In this document: positions 32,732 through 41,183 of the stretch, piece by piece
How the letters are laid out: the number at the start of each line of letters is the position of its first letter
Position numbering within the stretch: the first letter of the stretch is position 1
Source of the DNA: Aliihoeflea sp052435735
GTDB taxonomy: Bacteria > Pseudomonadota > Alphaproteobacteria > Rhizobiales > Rhizobiaceae
Reading direction: 5' to 3'
Length of the DNA: 64,000 bases
NCBI GenBank assembly: GCA_052435735.1
Contig: JBQVNB010000012.1
Coordinates: forward strand, 1 to 64,000
The notes under the pieces: generated by a model
Told to the model about the DNA's origin: nothing
Database searches by the model: none
The model's input: the letters and a program-made list of their open reading frames with translations, nothing else
Translations under genes and position numbers: made by a program

Positions 32732-34120
32732 TTACCCCACCACGTCCTCTTCCAACCGCCTCGGCGACAGCTTTTCGCAGAACACCGTGCCGTCTTCCGG
32801 CAGCGGTTTGACGGGGACGTCGAGCGTGGGTTGCGAGACGGGGACGGGCGGTTCGAAGACGGTGGCGCCGACGATGACGTTCTGGCCGCCGCGCACCGTT
32901 TCGATGCGCGCCTGGCGGGCTTCGAGGACGCGTTCCTGAAGGCGGCCGTCGACCAGCGAACGCAGGATGCCGCCTTCGTTCTCGATGCGGCGGAACTCCT
33001 CCCATGCGGTTTCGCACAGCGAGGCGATGAGCTGGTTCTGCAAATCGGGCGCGGGCGTCGGGTTGGAGATCGGGCGAAGCTGGACCTCGCGTTTCATCAC
33101 CGTTTGCGTGGCGAGCGCCATGCGGCGGGCGGCGCCTTCGGGCAGGCCGACCGGCATCGTGTGTGGCAAAAGCGAAACGGAATTCGCGCCGCCGCCGATC
33201 GCCGCGGCAGCGGCGAGCGTGTTGCGGGTGAGGTTGGTGTCGGGATCGAGCCGGCTCATCATGCGGAACGAGGTTTCGGCATGGATGTTGGCGGGGACCG
33301 GCGGCAGCGACGACTGCTCCTCGATCGCGGCCCACAGCGCACGCAGCGCGCGGATCTTGACGATAGTCGACAGCGGGTCCTGACCGGCGGCGAGGGCGAA
33401 GCCGATATGCGGCGCGGCATAGACGAGCGGCTGGCGCGCCTCCTCGAACATGCGCAGATGGCCGACCGCCGAAGCGATGATGATGCCGAGTTCCTGCGCA
33501 TCCGTCGCGCCGGCATTGTGGACGACGCGGCCATCGGCCTCGAGGAAGACCGCCGGCGCGCCGACCGAGAAGAAGTGTGCCAGTGACTGCGGCATCGACG
33601 CCTGCAGCGCCTCGATCGACATGCGCAGGCGCCCGGTGCCGGCGAAGACGGCGCCCGGATCAACGCCGAAGGAAAGGCTGAGCCGGGCCGGATCGACATT
33701 CGGCCAGTTGTGGAAAAGCGTCTCCATCCAGTCGACCGAGGCGCGGCTGGCCGGATGGACGTCGATTCGCAAATGGACCTTGTCGATCGGAACGCCCGCG
33801 AGCGCGGTGCGGAGCGCCTCGGGGGTGGCGGGAAGGCCATAGCCGAACGCGTTCGGCGCGCCCTCGAAGACCAGCGCGAGGCCGTCGGCGCCATTGGCGA
33901 GGTCGGTCAGCGCCTGCGCATTGGCGCGTGCGGGATCGGGGTCGTCGACGCGCTGCAGGATTTTCCACTGGGCCGCGCCGCCGGCCCGCATCTGCAGGCC
34001 CGACGCGTCGACTTCATAATGGACGCGCGGCGATGCAGAGGGCGCGGCCGCAAGACGTTCGAGCCAGCTTTCCCGCTTCATCGCCGTGAACGATCTGGTG
34101 CCGACGCTTGCTGCTTCCAT
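32732..34120 (-). CDS. Methylmalonyl-CoA mutase small-subunit-like protein
   Basis: This 462-residue protein aligns in pattern with the MutA/McmA N-terminal TIM-barrel domain (QWKILQRVDDPDPARAN, NAFGYGLPATPEALR, FHAETSFRMMSR-like block). It lacks the C-terminal B12-binding domain and so cannot be a complete mutase. Standalone proteins like this act as the non-cobalamin partner subunit in some bacteria. No large subunit is in the window. The start at 34120 is set by family length; a longer frame upstream has a poor N-terminus. Confidence 0.85.
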   Translation of the reverse strand: MEAASVGTRSFTAMKRESWLERLAAAPSASPRVHYEVDASGLQMRAGGAAQWKILQRVDDPDPARANAQALTDLANGADGLALVFEGAPNAFGYGLPATPEALRTALAGVPIDKVHLRIDVHPASRASVDWMETLFHNWPNVDPARLSLSFGVDPGAVFAGTGRLRMSIEALQASMPQSLAHFFSVGAPAVFLEADGRVVHNAGATDAQELGIIIASAVGHLRMFEEARQPLVYAAPHIGFALAAGQDPLSTIVKIRALRALWAAIEEQSSLPPVPANIHAETSFRMMSRLDPDTNLTRNTLAAAAAIGGGANSVSLLPHTMPVGLPEGAARRMALATQTVMKREVQLRPISNPTPAPDLQNQLIASLCETAWEEFRRIENEGGILRSLVDGRLQERVLEARQARIETVRGGQNVIVGATVFEPPVPVSQPTLDVPVKPLPEDGTVFCEKLSPRRLEEDVVG

Positions 34121-34326
34121 TTCCACCCTTCCTTTGGTCGCACGCATGCAACCTGTCCGGGACGAACTTAAGGACGCAGGACCGCACACGCAACGCGGCA
34201 GCATGCGTCATGGCGTCTTTTGCCCGGGCGATGTTGCACAAGCGTCCTAACGCAGAAGCGGCCACTTGACGCCGGACGCATGAAAGCTGAACGTCGCGGC
34301 ACGGTTTCAGGCTTCGAGGGGGCGTC

Positions 34327-35880
34327 ATGTGGCAGGTTGAGAGCATTTTCCTGGGCGCGAGCCGCAAGCCGGACGACAGCTACCAGGGACCGGAGGAACT
34401 GCTTCTCAAATACGGCAACCGGCACGGATTGGTGACGGGCGCCACCGGCACCGGCAAGACGGTGACGCTGCAAATCCTCGCGGAAGGTTTTTCGGATGCC
34501 GGGGTGCCGGTGTTCTGCGCCGACATCAAGGGCGACGTCGCGGGTCTGGCGAAGGCGGGCGAGCCCAAGGACTTCCTCGCCAAGCGCGCCGAGTCGATCC
34601 AGCTTGCCGATTATCAGTTCAAGGAATTTCCGGTCGTCTTCTGGGACCTTTTCGGCGAACAGGGCCATCCGATCCGTGCAACGGTTTCGGAAATGGGGCC
34701 GCTGCTTTTGTCGCGGCTTTTGAACCTGACCGAAGCGCAGGAAGGCGTCGTCAACATCGCCTTCAAGCTGGCCGACGAAGAGGGGATGCTCCTTCTCGAC
34801 ATGAAGGACATGCAGTCGATGCTGGCCTCGATGGCCGAGCGGGCGAGCGAATTGTCGGGCCGCTACGGCAACATCACCAAGGCGTCCGTCGGCGCGATCC
34901 AGCGCGCGCTCCTGGTGCTCGAAGGGCAGGGCGGCGACCATTTCTTCGGCGAGCCGGCGCTGCGCATTTCCGACCTTATGCGCACCTCGCGCGACGGGCG
35001 CGGGGCCATCAACGTGCTCGCCGCCGACCGGCTGATGATGAACCCGCGTCTCTACGCGACGTTCCTGCTTTGGCTGATGTCGGAACTGTTCGAGGAATTG
35101 CCGGAGATCGGCGACCCGGACAAGCCTAAGCTCGTCTTCTTCTTCGACGAGGCGCATCTGTTGTTTTCCGATGCGCCGAAGGTGCTGGTCGAGCGCGTGG
35201 AGCAGGTGGTGCGGCTGATCCGCTCCAAGGGTGTCGGTGTTTATTTCGTGACTCAAAACCCGCTCGACGTGCCGGAGACGGTGCTGGCGCAATTGGGAAA
35301 CCGGGTGCAGCACGCGCTGCGTGCCTATACGCCGCGCGAGCAGAAGGCAGTGAAGACCGCTGCCGAGACCTTCCGGCCGAACCCCGATTTCGATTGCGCC
35401 GACGCGATCACGCAGCTTGGGACCGGCGAGGCTCTGGTCTCGACGCTGGCCGAAAAGGGCGTGCCGTCGATGGTGCAACGAACGCTAATCCGCCCGCCAT
35501 CTTCGCGGCTGGGGCCGCTGACACCCGACGAGCGCCGGCAGGTGATCGCGCAGAGCCCGGTGGCGGGGCAGTACGACACGACGGTCGACCGTGAATCGGC
35601 CTACGAGATGTTGGCCAAACAGGCCGAGGCGAAGGCGCGCGCGGAGGAGGACCAGCGGGCACGCGAGGCGGCGCAGAAGGAAGAAGCGGCGCGTGGCCGC
35701 TGGACACTGCCGGACATGGATGGCGACGGCCGCCGCGAACGGGCACCGGCAAAGCCGCGCGCCTCGAACCGGCAGACGGTGGCGGAAGCAGCGATGAAGT
35801 CGGTGGTTCGCTCGGTCGGCTCGTCGGTCGGGCGGGCGTTGGTGCGGGGGATATTGGGGAGTTTGAAGAAGGGGTTTTAG
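34327..35880 (+). CDS. HerA-like ATPase/helicase, DUF853 family
   Basis: This 517-residue P-loop ATPase has Walker A GATGTGKT (about 38-45), Walker B LVFFFDEAHLLF, and the arginine-finger-like region near GNRVQHALRAYTP. The N-terminal HAS-barrel-like start and a Lys/Glu/Ala-rich C-terminal tail (about 425-475) are typical of DUF853 proteins. These are HerA/FtsK-type motors of unclear role in DNA handling. It is divergent from the mutase-like gene with a 206-base intergenic region, and no nuclease partner (NurA) is adjacent. Confidence 0.9.
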   Translation: MWQVESIFLGASRKPDDSYQGPEELLLKYGNRHGLVTGATGTGKTVTLQILAEGFSDAGVPVFCADIKGDVAGLAKAGEPKDFLAKRAESIQLADYQFKEFPVVFWDLFGEQGHPIRATVSEMGPLLLSRLLNLTEAQEGVVNIAFKLADEEGMLLLDMKDMQSMLASMAERASELSGRYGNITKASVGAIQRALLVLEGQGGDHFFGEPALRISDLMRTSRDGRGAINVLAADRLMMNPRLYATFLLWLMSELFEELPEIGDPDKPKLVFFFDEAHLLFSDAPKVLVERVEQVVRLIRSKGVGVYFVTQNPLDVPETVLAQLGNRVQHALRAYTPREQKAVKTAAETFRPNPDFDCADAITQLGTGEALVSTLAEKGVPSMVQRTLIRPPSSRLGPLTPDERRQVIAQSPVAGQYDTTVDRESAYEMLAKQAEAKARAEEDQRAREAAQKEEAARGRWTLPDMDGDGRRERAPAKPRASNRQTVAEAAMKSVVRSVGSSVGRALVRGILGSLKKGF

Positions 35881-35899
35881 GGGAGTCTTTTCTGAAGTG

Positions 35900-36044
35900 A
35901 CCCCCACCCTGTATCCCTCCCCCACAAGGGGGAGGGAGGGCGTCGGCGCCTGGCCTTTCCTTCAAGCCTGGCGGTGCATTGGTGGTCGAAGCAGAACGCT
36001 GGCGACTCCCTCCTCCTTGTGGGGAGGGATAGAGGGTGGGGGTG
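35900..36044. repeat. GC-rich composite palindrome, copy B
   Basis: Arms CCCCCACCCTGTATCCCTCC and the near-complement ending AGAGGGTGGGGG enclose two inner CACAAGG-type hairpins. It lies between convergent HerA-like and L,D-transpeptidase genes. Strong similarity to copy A at 30567-30710. Confidence 0.7.
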
Positions 36045-36058
36045 GCCTTCGAGAAAAC

Positions 36059-36781
36059 CTACGCGACGCCGAGGCTCGGAACGACCAGGATCGGTGAACC
36101 GTTGGGGACGCGGTCGTAGAGGTCGATGACGTCCTGGTTGATCAGGCGCACGCAGCCGGACGACACGGACTGGCCGATCGAGAACCATTCGGGCGAGCCG
36201 TGCAGGCGGTAGAGCGTGTCTTCGCCACCCTGGAAGATGTAGAGCGCGCGGGCGCCGAGGGGGTTTTGCAAGCCCGGTTCCATGCCGCCATTCTCGATCG
36301 AATAGGGTTCGAGTTCGGGCTGGCGGGCGACCATTTCATCCGGCGGAGTCCAGCGCGGCCATTTGCGCTTCCACTGGACGACGGCGCGGCCCGACCAGGC
36401 GAAGCCTTCGCGGCCGAGGCCGACGCCGTAGCGCATGGCCTGTCCGCCGGGCTGGACGAGATAGAGATAATGCTGCGACTGGTCGACGACGATCGTGCCC
36501 GGAGCCTCGCCGGTCGGATCGGGAACCATCTGGCGCAGATAGGCCGGATCGATGCGCTCGACCGGGATGGCCGGCAACTCGTAGCCCTCGTCGACGCGGG
36601 CGCTGTAGAGGTCCTGATAGTAGGCGAGGTCGTAGTTGGGCTGCACCGGGGCCGGCGCGACGGCGCCGATGGTCTCGCGGCGGGGAATGCTGCTCGTGCA
36701 TGCGGAGAGCGCGAGCGAGGCAGCGCCCGCGGCGGCGGCGCCCAGGAAGCGGCGGCGGGAAAGGCGTTCAATCGTGTCCAA
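36059..36781 (-). CDS. L,D-transpeptidase (YkuD family)
   Basis: This 240-residue periplasmic enzyme forms 3-3 cross-links in peptidoglycan or attaches proteins to it. The YkuD active site is present as HGSPEW and SSGCVRLIN with the nucleophilic cysteine. The N-terminus has an RR-containing signal (SRRRFLGAAAAGAASLALSAC) ending in a lipobox-like cysteine. No ATG fits; the TTG at 36781 has GGAG 7 bases upstream and is the best start. In Hyphomicrobiales such enzymes are common and often essential for polar growth. Confidence 0.88.
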   Translation of the reverse strand: MDTIERLSRRRFLGAAAAGAASLALSACTSSIPRRETIGAVAPAPVQPNYDLAYYQDLYSARVDEGYELPAIPVERIDPAYLRQMVPDPTGEAPGTIVVDQSQHYLYLVQPGGQAMRYGVGLGREGFAWSGRAVVQWKRKWPRWTPPDEMVARQPELEPYSIENGGMEPGLQNPLGARALYIFQGGEDTLYRLHGSPEWFSIGQSVSSGCVRLINQDVIDLYDRVPNGSPILVVPSLGVA

Positions 36782-37005
36782 AATGAGGCTCCAGTGCGGA
36801 TCAGGCGAAGGAACGCAAGATCGTCGGGCAAGGTTCCGGCAGGTCGACGCCGATGAGGCGGCGGGGTTAACGCATCCCTTGGAAACTGGGAAGTTCGCGT
36901 CCTGTCCGCAGCCGACTTGGCAGGTCAGTGTGGTCGAGATGTCACAGTTGCGAAAGACGGCCGCAAGTAAAGACGCCGTGATGTCGGCCGTTCGGCAGTC
37001 GAAAC

Positions 37006-37668
37006 TCAGCCCGCCGTGACGACGCCTTCGAGCGAGGGGAGCACGAGCCCGGCTGGCTGCTCGGGATATTCGTCCGGCATGCCGGCACGGTTGATCCAGA
37101 TGGTGCGGAAGCCGAAGCGCGATGCGCCGGCGACGTCCCAGCGGTTCGACGACTGGAACGAGACGGCGTCGGGATAGAGCCGCCACTGGGTGGTGATCAT
37201 GTCGTAGACGTCCGGATGCGGCTTGTAGCGGCGAATGCGGTCGACGGAGACGATGTCGTCGAGGATCGTGTCGAGCGCGGCGTTCTTTACCGCCGATTCG
37301 AGCATGGCGGGCGAGCCGTTGGAAAGGATCGCCAGCCGCGCGCCGCCGGCCTTGAGGGCCTTGAGGACTTTCGGCACTTCCGGGTAGCAGTCCAGCTTCC
37401 AGTAGGCGTCGAGGAGCGGCTGGCGCAGGGCCTTGTCGGCGGAGGGTACGCGCGCGAAGGCGACGTCGAGGGCGCGCTCTGTGAGTTCCCAGAAATCACG
37501 GTACTCGCCCATCAGCGACAGCGTCCACGAATATTCGAGCTGCTTGGCGCGCCAGATGTCGGACAGCAACTGCCCGTCCGGGCCGATCTCGCCGGCGTGG
37601 CGGCGCACGGCGGCGTGCACGTCGAAGAGCGTGCCATAGGCGTCGAAAACGTAGGCGGAATGTTTCAT
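37006..37668 (-). CDS. Haloacid dehalogenase type II
   Basis: This 220-residue HAD-superfamily enzyme has the nucleophile Asp9 in VFDAYGTLFD, the SNGSP motif II serine, KPHPDVY (motif III lysine) and SSNRWDVAGA near the C-terminus. This set is typical of L-2-haloacid dehalogenases, which hydrolyse 2-haloalkanoates to D-2-hydroxyacids. It stands alone on the minus strand and no regulator or haloacid permease adjoins it. Confidence 0.9.
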   Translation of the reverse strand: MKHSAYVFDAYGTLFDVHAAVRRHAGEIGPDGQLLSDIWRAKQLEYSWTLSLMGEYRDFWELTERALDVAFARVPSADKALRQPLLDAYWKLDCYPEVPKVLKALKAGGARLAILSNGSPAMLESAVKNAALDTILDDIVSVDRIRRYKPHPDVYDMITTQWRLYPDAVSFQSSNRWDVAGASRFGFRTIWINRAGMPDEYPEQPAGLVLPSLEGVVTAG

Positions 37669-37821
37669 CGGGTCGGCCTCATCTGCGCGGGTCTTGACCC
37701 GAATTGCCTTTTCCGGTCAAGCATTGCGCCTCTTTGGACCGATCGATTGGCGTTCTGTGCCGATTGACCCACGGCACGCGCGCGACTTGCATGCGTGCCG
37801 AACACGAACAGGAATGATCCC

Positions 37822-38691
37822 ATGACACTGGCAGTACCGGCGCAAAGCACAACCTGGACCTTCGTCGACGGTGGCTGGCACGAGGGCAATGTGGCGCTGG
37901 TGGGTCCGCGCAGCCATGTGATGTGGCTGGGATCGAGCGTTTTCGACGGCGCGCGCTGGTTCGAAGGCGTCGCGCCCGATCTCGACCTCCATGCCGAACG
38001 CGTCAACGCCTCGGCGCGCGCGCTTGGACTGAACCCGACCGTGGAGCCAGGCGAGATCGTGCGGCTGACCTTCGAGGGGCTGAAGAAGTTCGACGGCAGG
38101 ACGGCGGTCTATATCCGACCGATGTACTGGGCCGAGCACGGCGGATATATGGGCGTGCCGTCCGATCCCGCATCGACACGCTTTTGCCTCTGCCTCTACG
38201 AATCGCCGATGCAGGCGCCGGACGGGTTTTCGATCACCGTCTCCCCCTTCCGCCGGCCGACGATCGAGACCATGCCGACCAATGCGAAGGCCGGCTGCCT
38301 CTACCCCAACAATGGCCGCGCCATTCTCGAAGCCAAGAGCCGCGGCTTCGACAACGCGCTGGTACTCGACATGCTGGGCAACGTTGCCGAGACGGGTTCG
38401 TCGAACGTCTTCATCGTCAAGGACGGCGAAGTGATCACTCCGGTGAAGAACGGGACGTTCCTGCCGGGCATCACGCGCGCCCGCACGATGGGGTTGCTGC
38501 AGGATGCCGGACATTCGGTTTCGGAGCGCACGCTGACGGTGAAGGACTTCATGGAGGCCGACGAAATCTTCTCGACCGGCAACCACTCCAAGGTCATCCC
38601 GATCACGAAGATCGAGGATCGCAACCTTCAGCCCGGCCCGATCGCGAAAAAGGCGCGGCAATTGTACTGGGATTGGGCGCACGCCAAGTAA
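37822..38691 (+). CDS. ilvE: Branched-chain amino acid aminotransferase
   Basis: This 289-residue class IV PLP aminotransferase has the cofactor lysine in NAKAGCLYPNN and the conserved ETGSSNVF block. It catalyses the last step of valine, leucine and isoleucine synthesis. The ATG at 37822 is preferred over one at 37795 because AGGAA lies about 9 bases upstream and the family starts near TWTFVDG. D-amino-acid transaminases share the fold and cannot be fully excluded. Confidence 0.9.
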   Translation: MTLAVPAQSTTWTFVDGGWHEGNVALVGPRSHVMWLGSSVFDGARWFEGVAPDLDLHAERVNASARALGLNPTVEPGEIVRLTFEGLKKFDGRTAVYIRPMYWAEHGGYMGVPSDPASTRFCLCLYESPMQAPDGFSITVSPFRRPTIETMPTNAKAGCLYPNNGRAILEAKSRGFDNALVLDMLGNVAETGSSNVFIVKDGEVITPVKNGTFLPGITRARTMGLLQDAGHSVSERTLTVKDFMEADEIFSTGNHSKVIPITKIEDRNLQPGPIAKKARQLYWDWAHAK

Positions 38692-38795
38692 GCGCAACGC
38701 GCGTGGGCGCTAAATCTGGCTGCGCCGGTTGCGGGGGCGGGTTCGACTCCTATGTAAGACCTATAATTTTTCCAATGCCTAGAGGGAGACACATC

Positions 38796-39392
38796 ATGGC
38801 TTTCGAACTGCCCGCACTGCCTTACGACTACGAGGCGCTCCAGCCCTTCATGTCCAAGGAGACGCTGGAATATCACCACGACAAGCACCACAAGGCCTAT
38901 GTCGACAAGGGCAATGAACTGGCCAAGGAAGCCGGCATGGACGGCCTCTCGCTCGAAGAGATCGTCAAGCAAAGCCATGGCAAGAACCAGCCGCTCTTCA
39001 ACAATGCCGGCCAGCACTACAACCACATCCATTTCTGGAAATGGATGAAGAAGGGCGGCGGCGGCAAGAGCCTGCCGGGCGCGCTGCAGAAGGCGATCGA
39101 CAGCGATCTAGGCGGCTACGACAAGTTCCGCACCGACTTCATCGCCGCCGGCGTCGGCCAGTTCGGCTCGGGTTGGGCTTGGCTCGCGGTCAAGGACGGC
39201 AAGGTCCAGATCATGAAGACGCCGAACGGCGAGAACCCGCTGGTCCATGGCGCGAAGCCGATCCTCGGCGTCGACGTGTGGGAGCACTCCTATTACATCG
39301 ACTACCGCAACGCGCGGCCGAAGTACCTCGAAGCCTTCGTCGACAGCCTGATCAACTGGGACTACGTCCTGGAAATGTACGAAAAGGCCTGA
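38796..39392 (+). CDS. sodB: Superoxide dismutase, Fe/Mn type
   Basis: This 198-residue cytosolic enzyme dismutates superoxide. Metal ligands are visible as His27 region (YHHDKHHKAY), the NHIHFW block, and DVWEHSYYIDYRN near the C-terminus. The GQFGSGWAWL and QHYNH signature favours iron or cambialistic type. GAGGGAG precedes the start and a TATAAT-like -10 lies at 38762-38767. A RIME-like repeat and a terminator follow it. Confidence 0.94.
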   Translation: MAFELPALPYDYEALQPFMSKETLEYHHDKHHKAYVDKGNELAKEAGMDGLSLEEIVKQSHGKNQPLFNNAGQHYNHIHFWKWMKKGGGGKSLPGALQKAIDSDLGGYDKFRTDFIAAGVGQFGSGWAWLAVKDGKVQIMKTPNGENPLVHGAKPILGVDVWEHSYYIDYRNARPKYLEAFVDSLINWDYVLEMYEKA

Positions 39393-39393
39393 A

Positions 39394-39513
39394 AATTCGC
39401 GTGAAAGCGGCCTGCAAACGGCAGCTTTCTGCGCACGCCGGTGCTCATGTACTGAAGTACACTCCGCTCCGGTTCTCGAAATCAGCCGTTTTCGCCTCGC
39501 TTTGACGCGAATT
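39394..39513. repeat. RIME-like intergenic palindromic element, copy 2
   Basis: It is bounded by AATTCGCGT and ACGCGAATT arms. The core shares CTGCAAACG, GTGCTCATGTAC and CTCCGCTCCGG with the element at 14268-14386. It begins two bases after the sodB stop. Confidence 0.75.
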
Positions 39514-39532
39514 GGAGGCGGCAGCACCTGTC

Positions 39533-39560
39533 AAACCCCGGCCTCGCGCCGGGGTTTTTC
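39533..39560 (+). terminator. Rho-independent terminator after sodB
   Basis: AACCCCGGC and GCCGGGGTT form a perfect GC-rich stem around a CTCGC loop, followed by TTTTTC. The complementary A-tract on the left arm is short, so it works mainly for plus-strand transcripts coming from sodB. Confidence 0.85.
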
Positions 39561-39666
39561 TTTGCCCTGCTCATAACGCAAGCGTGAATGGCGCTGGTGA
39601 ACCATTGAGTATCCGCCGCGTCGTTTATTCCCGATGATGCCATCGACGAGCCATTGGGAGAACACC

Positions 39667-40095
39667 GTGCCGATCAAGCAGCCAGTCATCGCCGCCGCCC
39701 TCGTGGCGCTCATTGCAGCCCCCGCTCTTGCCGATCCGATCGAGGACCGACAGGCTTTGATGAAGGAGCGCGGCCAGATCATGCGCACGCTCGGGCCGAT
39801 CGCCCAGGGCCGCCAGCCCTTCGATGCGGCGACCGTGATGGCGGCGCTGGAGGAACTGAACGCGAATGCGCAGGCGCATGACGTTGCAACCCTTTATGCG
39901 GCCGGGAGCGAGGGCGGCGACGCGGCGGCGGCGATCTGGACCGACATGGACGGTTTCCGCGCCGCCGACGAGCGATACAAGCAAGGTGTCGCCGCGGCGC
40001 TTGCAGCGGCGCCGCAGGATCTGGACGCCTTCCGCGCCTCGTTCGGCCCTGCCGCGCAGAATTGCGGCGCCTGCCATGAGAGCTACAGGGACTGA
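39667..40095 (+). CDS. Cytochrome c'
   Basis: This 142-residue periplasmic heme protein has a signal peptide (PVIAAALVALIAAPALA, cleavage near residue 21), a four-helix bundle and the heme site NCGACH near the C-terminus, the position diagnostic of cytochrome c'. Such proteins bind NO and help protect against nitrosative stress. The start is GTG at 39667, with GGGAG 6 bases upstream; in-frame ATGs further upstream would bury the signal peptide. The next cytochrome gene follows by 3 bases. Confidence 0.9.
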   Translation: MPIKQPVIAAALVALIAAPALADPIEDRQALMKERGQIMRTLGPIAQGRQPFDAATVMAALEELNANAQAHDVATLYAAGSEGGDAAAAIWTDMDGFRAADERYKQGVAAALAAAPQDLDAFRASFGPAAQNCGACHESYRD

Positions 40096-40098
40096 TCT

Positions 40099-40995
40099 AT
40101 GGCGACCGGCAGGCGACTGGCGCTCGGCATTGCCGTTCTCGCCGCAATAGGCGTGGCGGGTGGCTGGGCGCTCTCGGCTCCCGAGAAACCGGAACCGGCT
40201 GAACTTCCGCCCGGCGATGCCGTCGCGGGTGAACGCGTCTTCTGGGCGGCGGGCTGCGCCTCGTGCCATGCCGTGCCGCAGGCGAGCGGCGACGCGATGC
40301 TGGAACTGGCGGGCGGCGTCGAGCTCGAAAGCGAGTTCGGCACGTTCGTCGCGCCGAACATCTCGACCGATCCGAACCATGGCATCGGCGGCTGGTCGGT
40401 CAGCGATTTCGCCAATGCCGTGCGGCGCGGGGTTTCGCCCGATGGTCGCCACTACTACCCGGCCTTTCCCTATACGTCCTACAGCCGCATGAGCGACGGG
40501 GACGTCGCCGATCTGTTCGCCTTTATGCAGACCCTGCCGGCAGTGGCGGGCGACGCGCCGGCGCACCGGGTCTCGTTTCCGTTCAGCGTCAGGCGCGGCG
40601 TCGGGCTTTGGAAGCGGCTTTACCTGAATGACGAGCCGCAGGTCGCGATTGCCGGTGCGAGCGAGGAGGTCGTGCGCGGCCAGTATCTGGTCGAGGCGCT
40701 GGGCCATTGCGGTGAATGCCACACGCCGCGCGCGATGACCGGCGGGCTGGAGACGGACCGGTGGCTCGGCGGCCGGCCCAACATCACGCCGGGCGGCGAC
40801 ATCGCCGACTGGAGCGAGGAAGACATCGCCGCCTATCTGGAAACAGGGTTCACGCCGGATTTCGATTCGGCGGGCGGGAGGATGGCGGCGGTGGTACGCA
40901 ATTTGGCGCGGCTGCGGGCAGAGGATCGCGAGGCGATCGCGGCGTATCTGAAGGCGGTGCCGGCGGTGGAGAGCGAAGCGGGGGTGGGCGAGTAG
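40099..40995 (+). CDS. Diheme cytochrome c
   Basis: This 298-residue protein has an N-terminal signal anchor (about residues 7-26) and two c-type heme sites, CASCH at 53-57 and CGECH at 204-208, each followed by a distal region with methionine candidates (YSRM, and AMTGG). It resembles the cytochrome subunits of periplasmic alcohol/aldehyde dehydrogenases and nitrate-type electron chains. It is coupled to the cytochrome c' gene, and the two probably exchange electrons. CcdA at 2078-2815 belongs to the maturation pathway that both need. Confidence 0.9.
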   Translation: MATGRRLALGIAVLAAIGVAGGWALSAPEKPEPAELPPGDAVAGERVFWAAGCASCHAVPQASGDAMLELAGGVELESEFGTFVAPNISTDPNHGIGGWSVSDFANAVRRGVSPDGRHYYPAFPYTSYSRMSDGDVADLFAFMQTLPAVAGDAPAHRVSFPFSVRRGVGLWKRLYLNDEPQVAIAGASEEVVRGQYLVEALGHCGECHTPRAMTGGLETDRWLGGRPNITPGGDIADWSEEDIAAYLETGFTPDFDSAGGRMAAVVRNLARLRAEDREAIAAYLKAVPAVESEAGVGE

Positions 40996-41014
40996 GTCGT
41001 CCGGGTCGGCGCAG

Positions 41015-41163
41015 ACCCCCACTCCGTCGCGCTGCGCGCGCCACCTCTCCCCCTCAAAAGGGGAGAGGAACCCAAGCTGGAAAAGCGCCGACGCCGACGA
41101 AGCGCATTTCCTCTCCCCCGGGCAGGGGGAGAGGTGGCCCGCGCAGCGGGACGGAGTGGGGGT
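41015..41163. repeat. GC-rich composite palindrome, copy C
   Basis: Outer arms CCCCCACTCCGTC and GACGGAGTGGGGG-type sequences, the inner GCGCGCCACCTCTCCCCCT and its near-complement, and a CCCCTCAAAAGGGG hairpin make a multi-tier palindrome between convergent cytochrome and oligopeptidase genes. Confidence 0.7.
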
Positions 41164-41183
41164 GCTCGACGCGCTGTGCTGTC

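Noticed and set aside
38735..38760. A tRNA-like GGTTCGACTCC string before sodB
   Set aside because: No acceptor, D-arm or anticodon stem could be formed around it.
30567..41163. The GC-rich palindromes considered as CRISPR or as IS ends
   Set aside because: Copies are kilobases apart, lack regular spacers, enclose no transposase and lie between unrelated genes; repeats of the MITE/palindrome type fit better.
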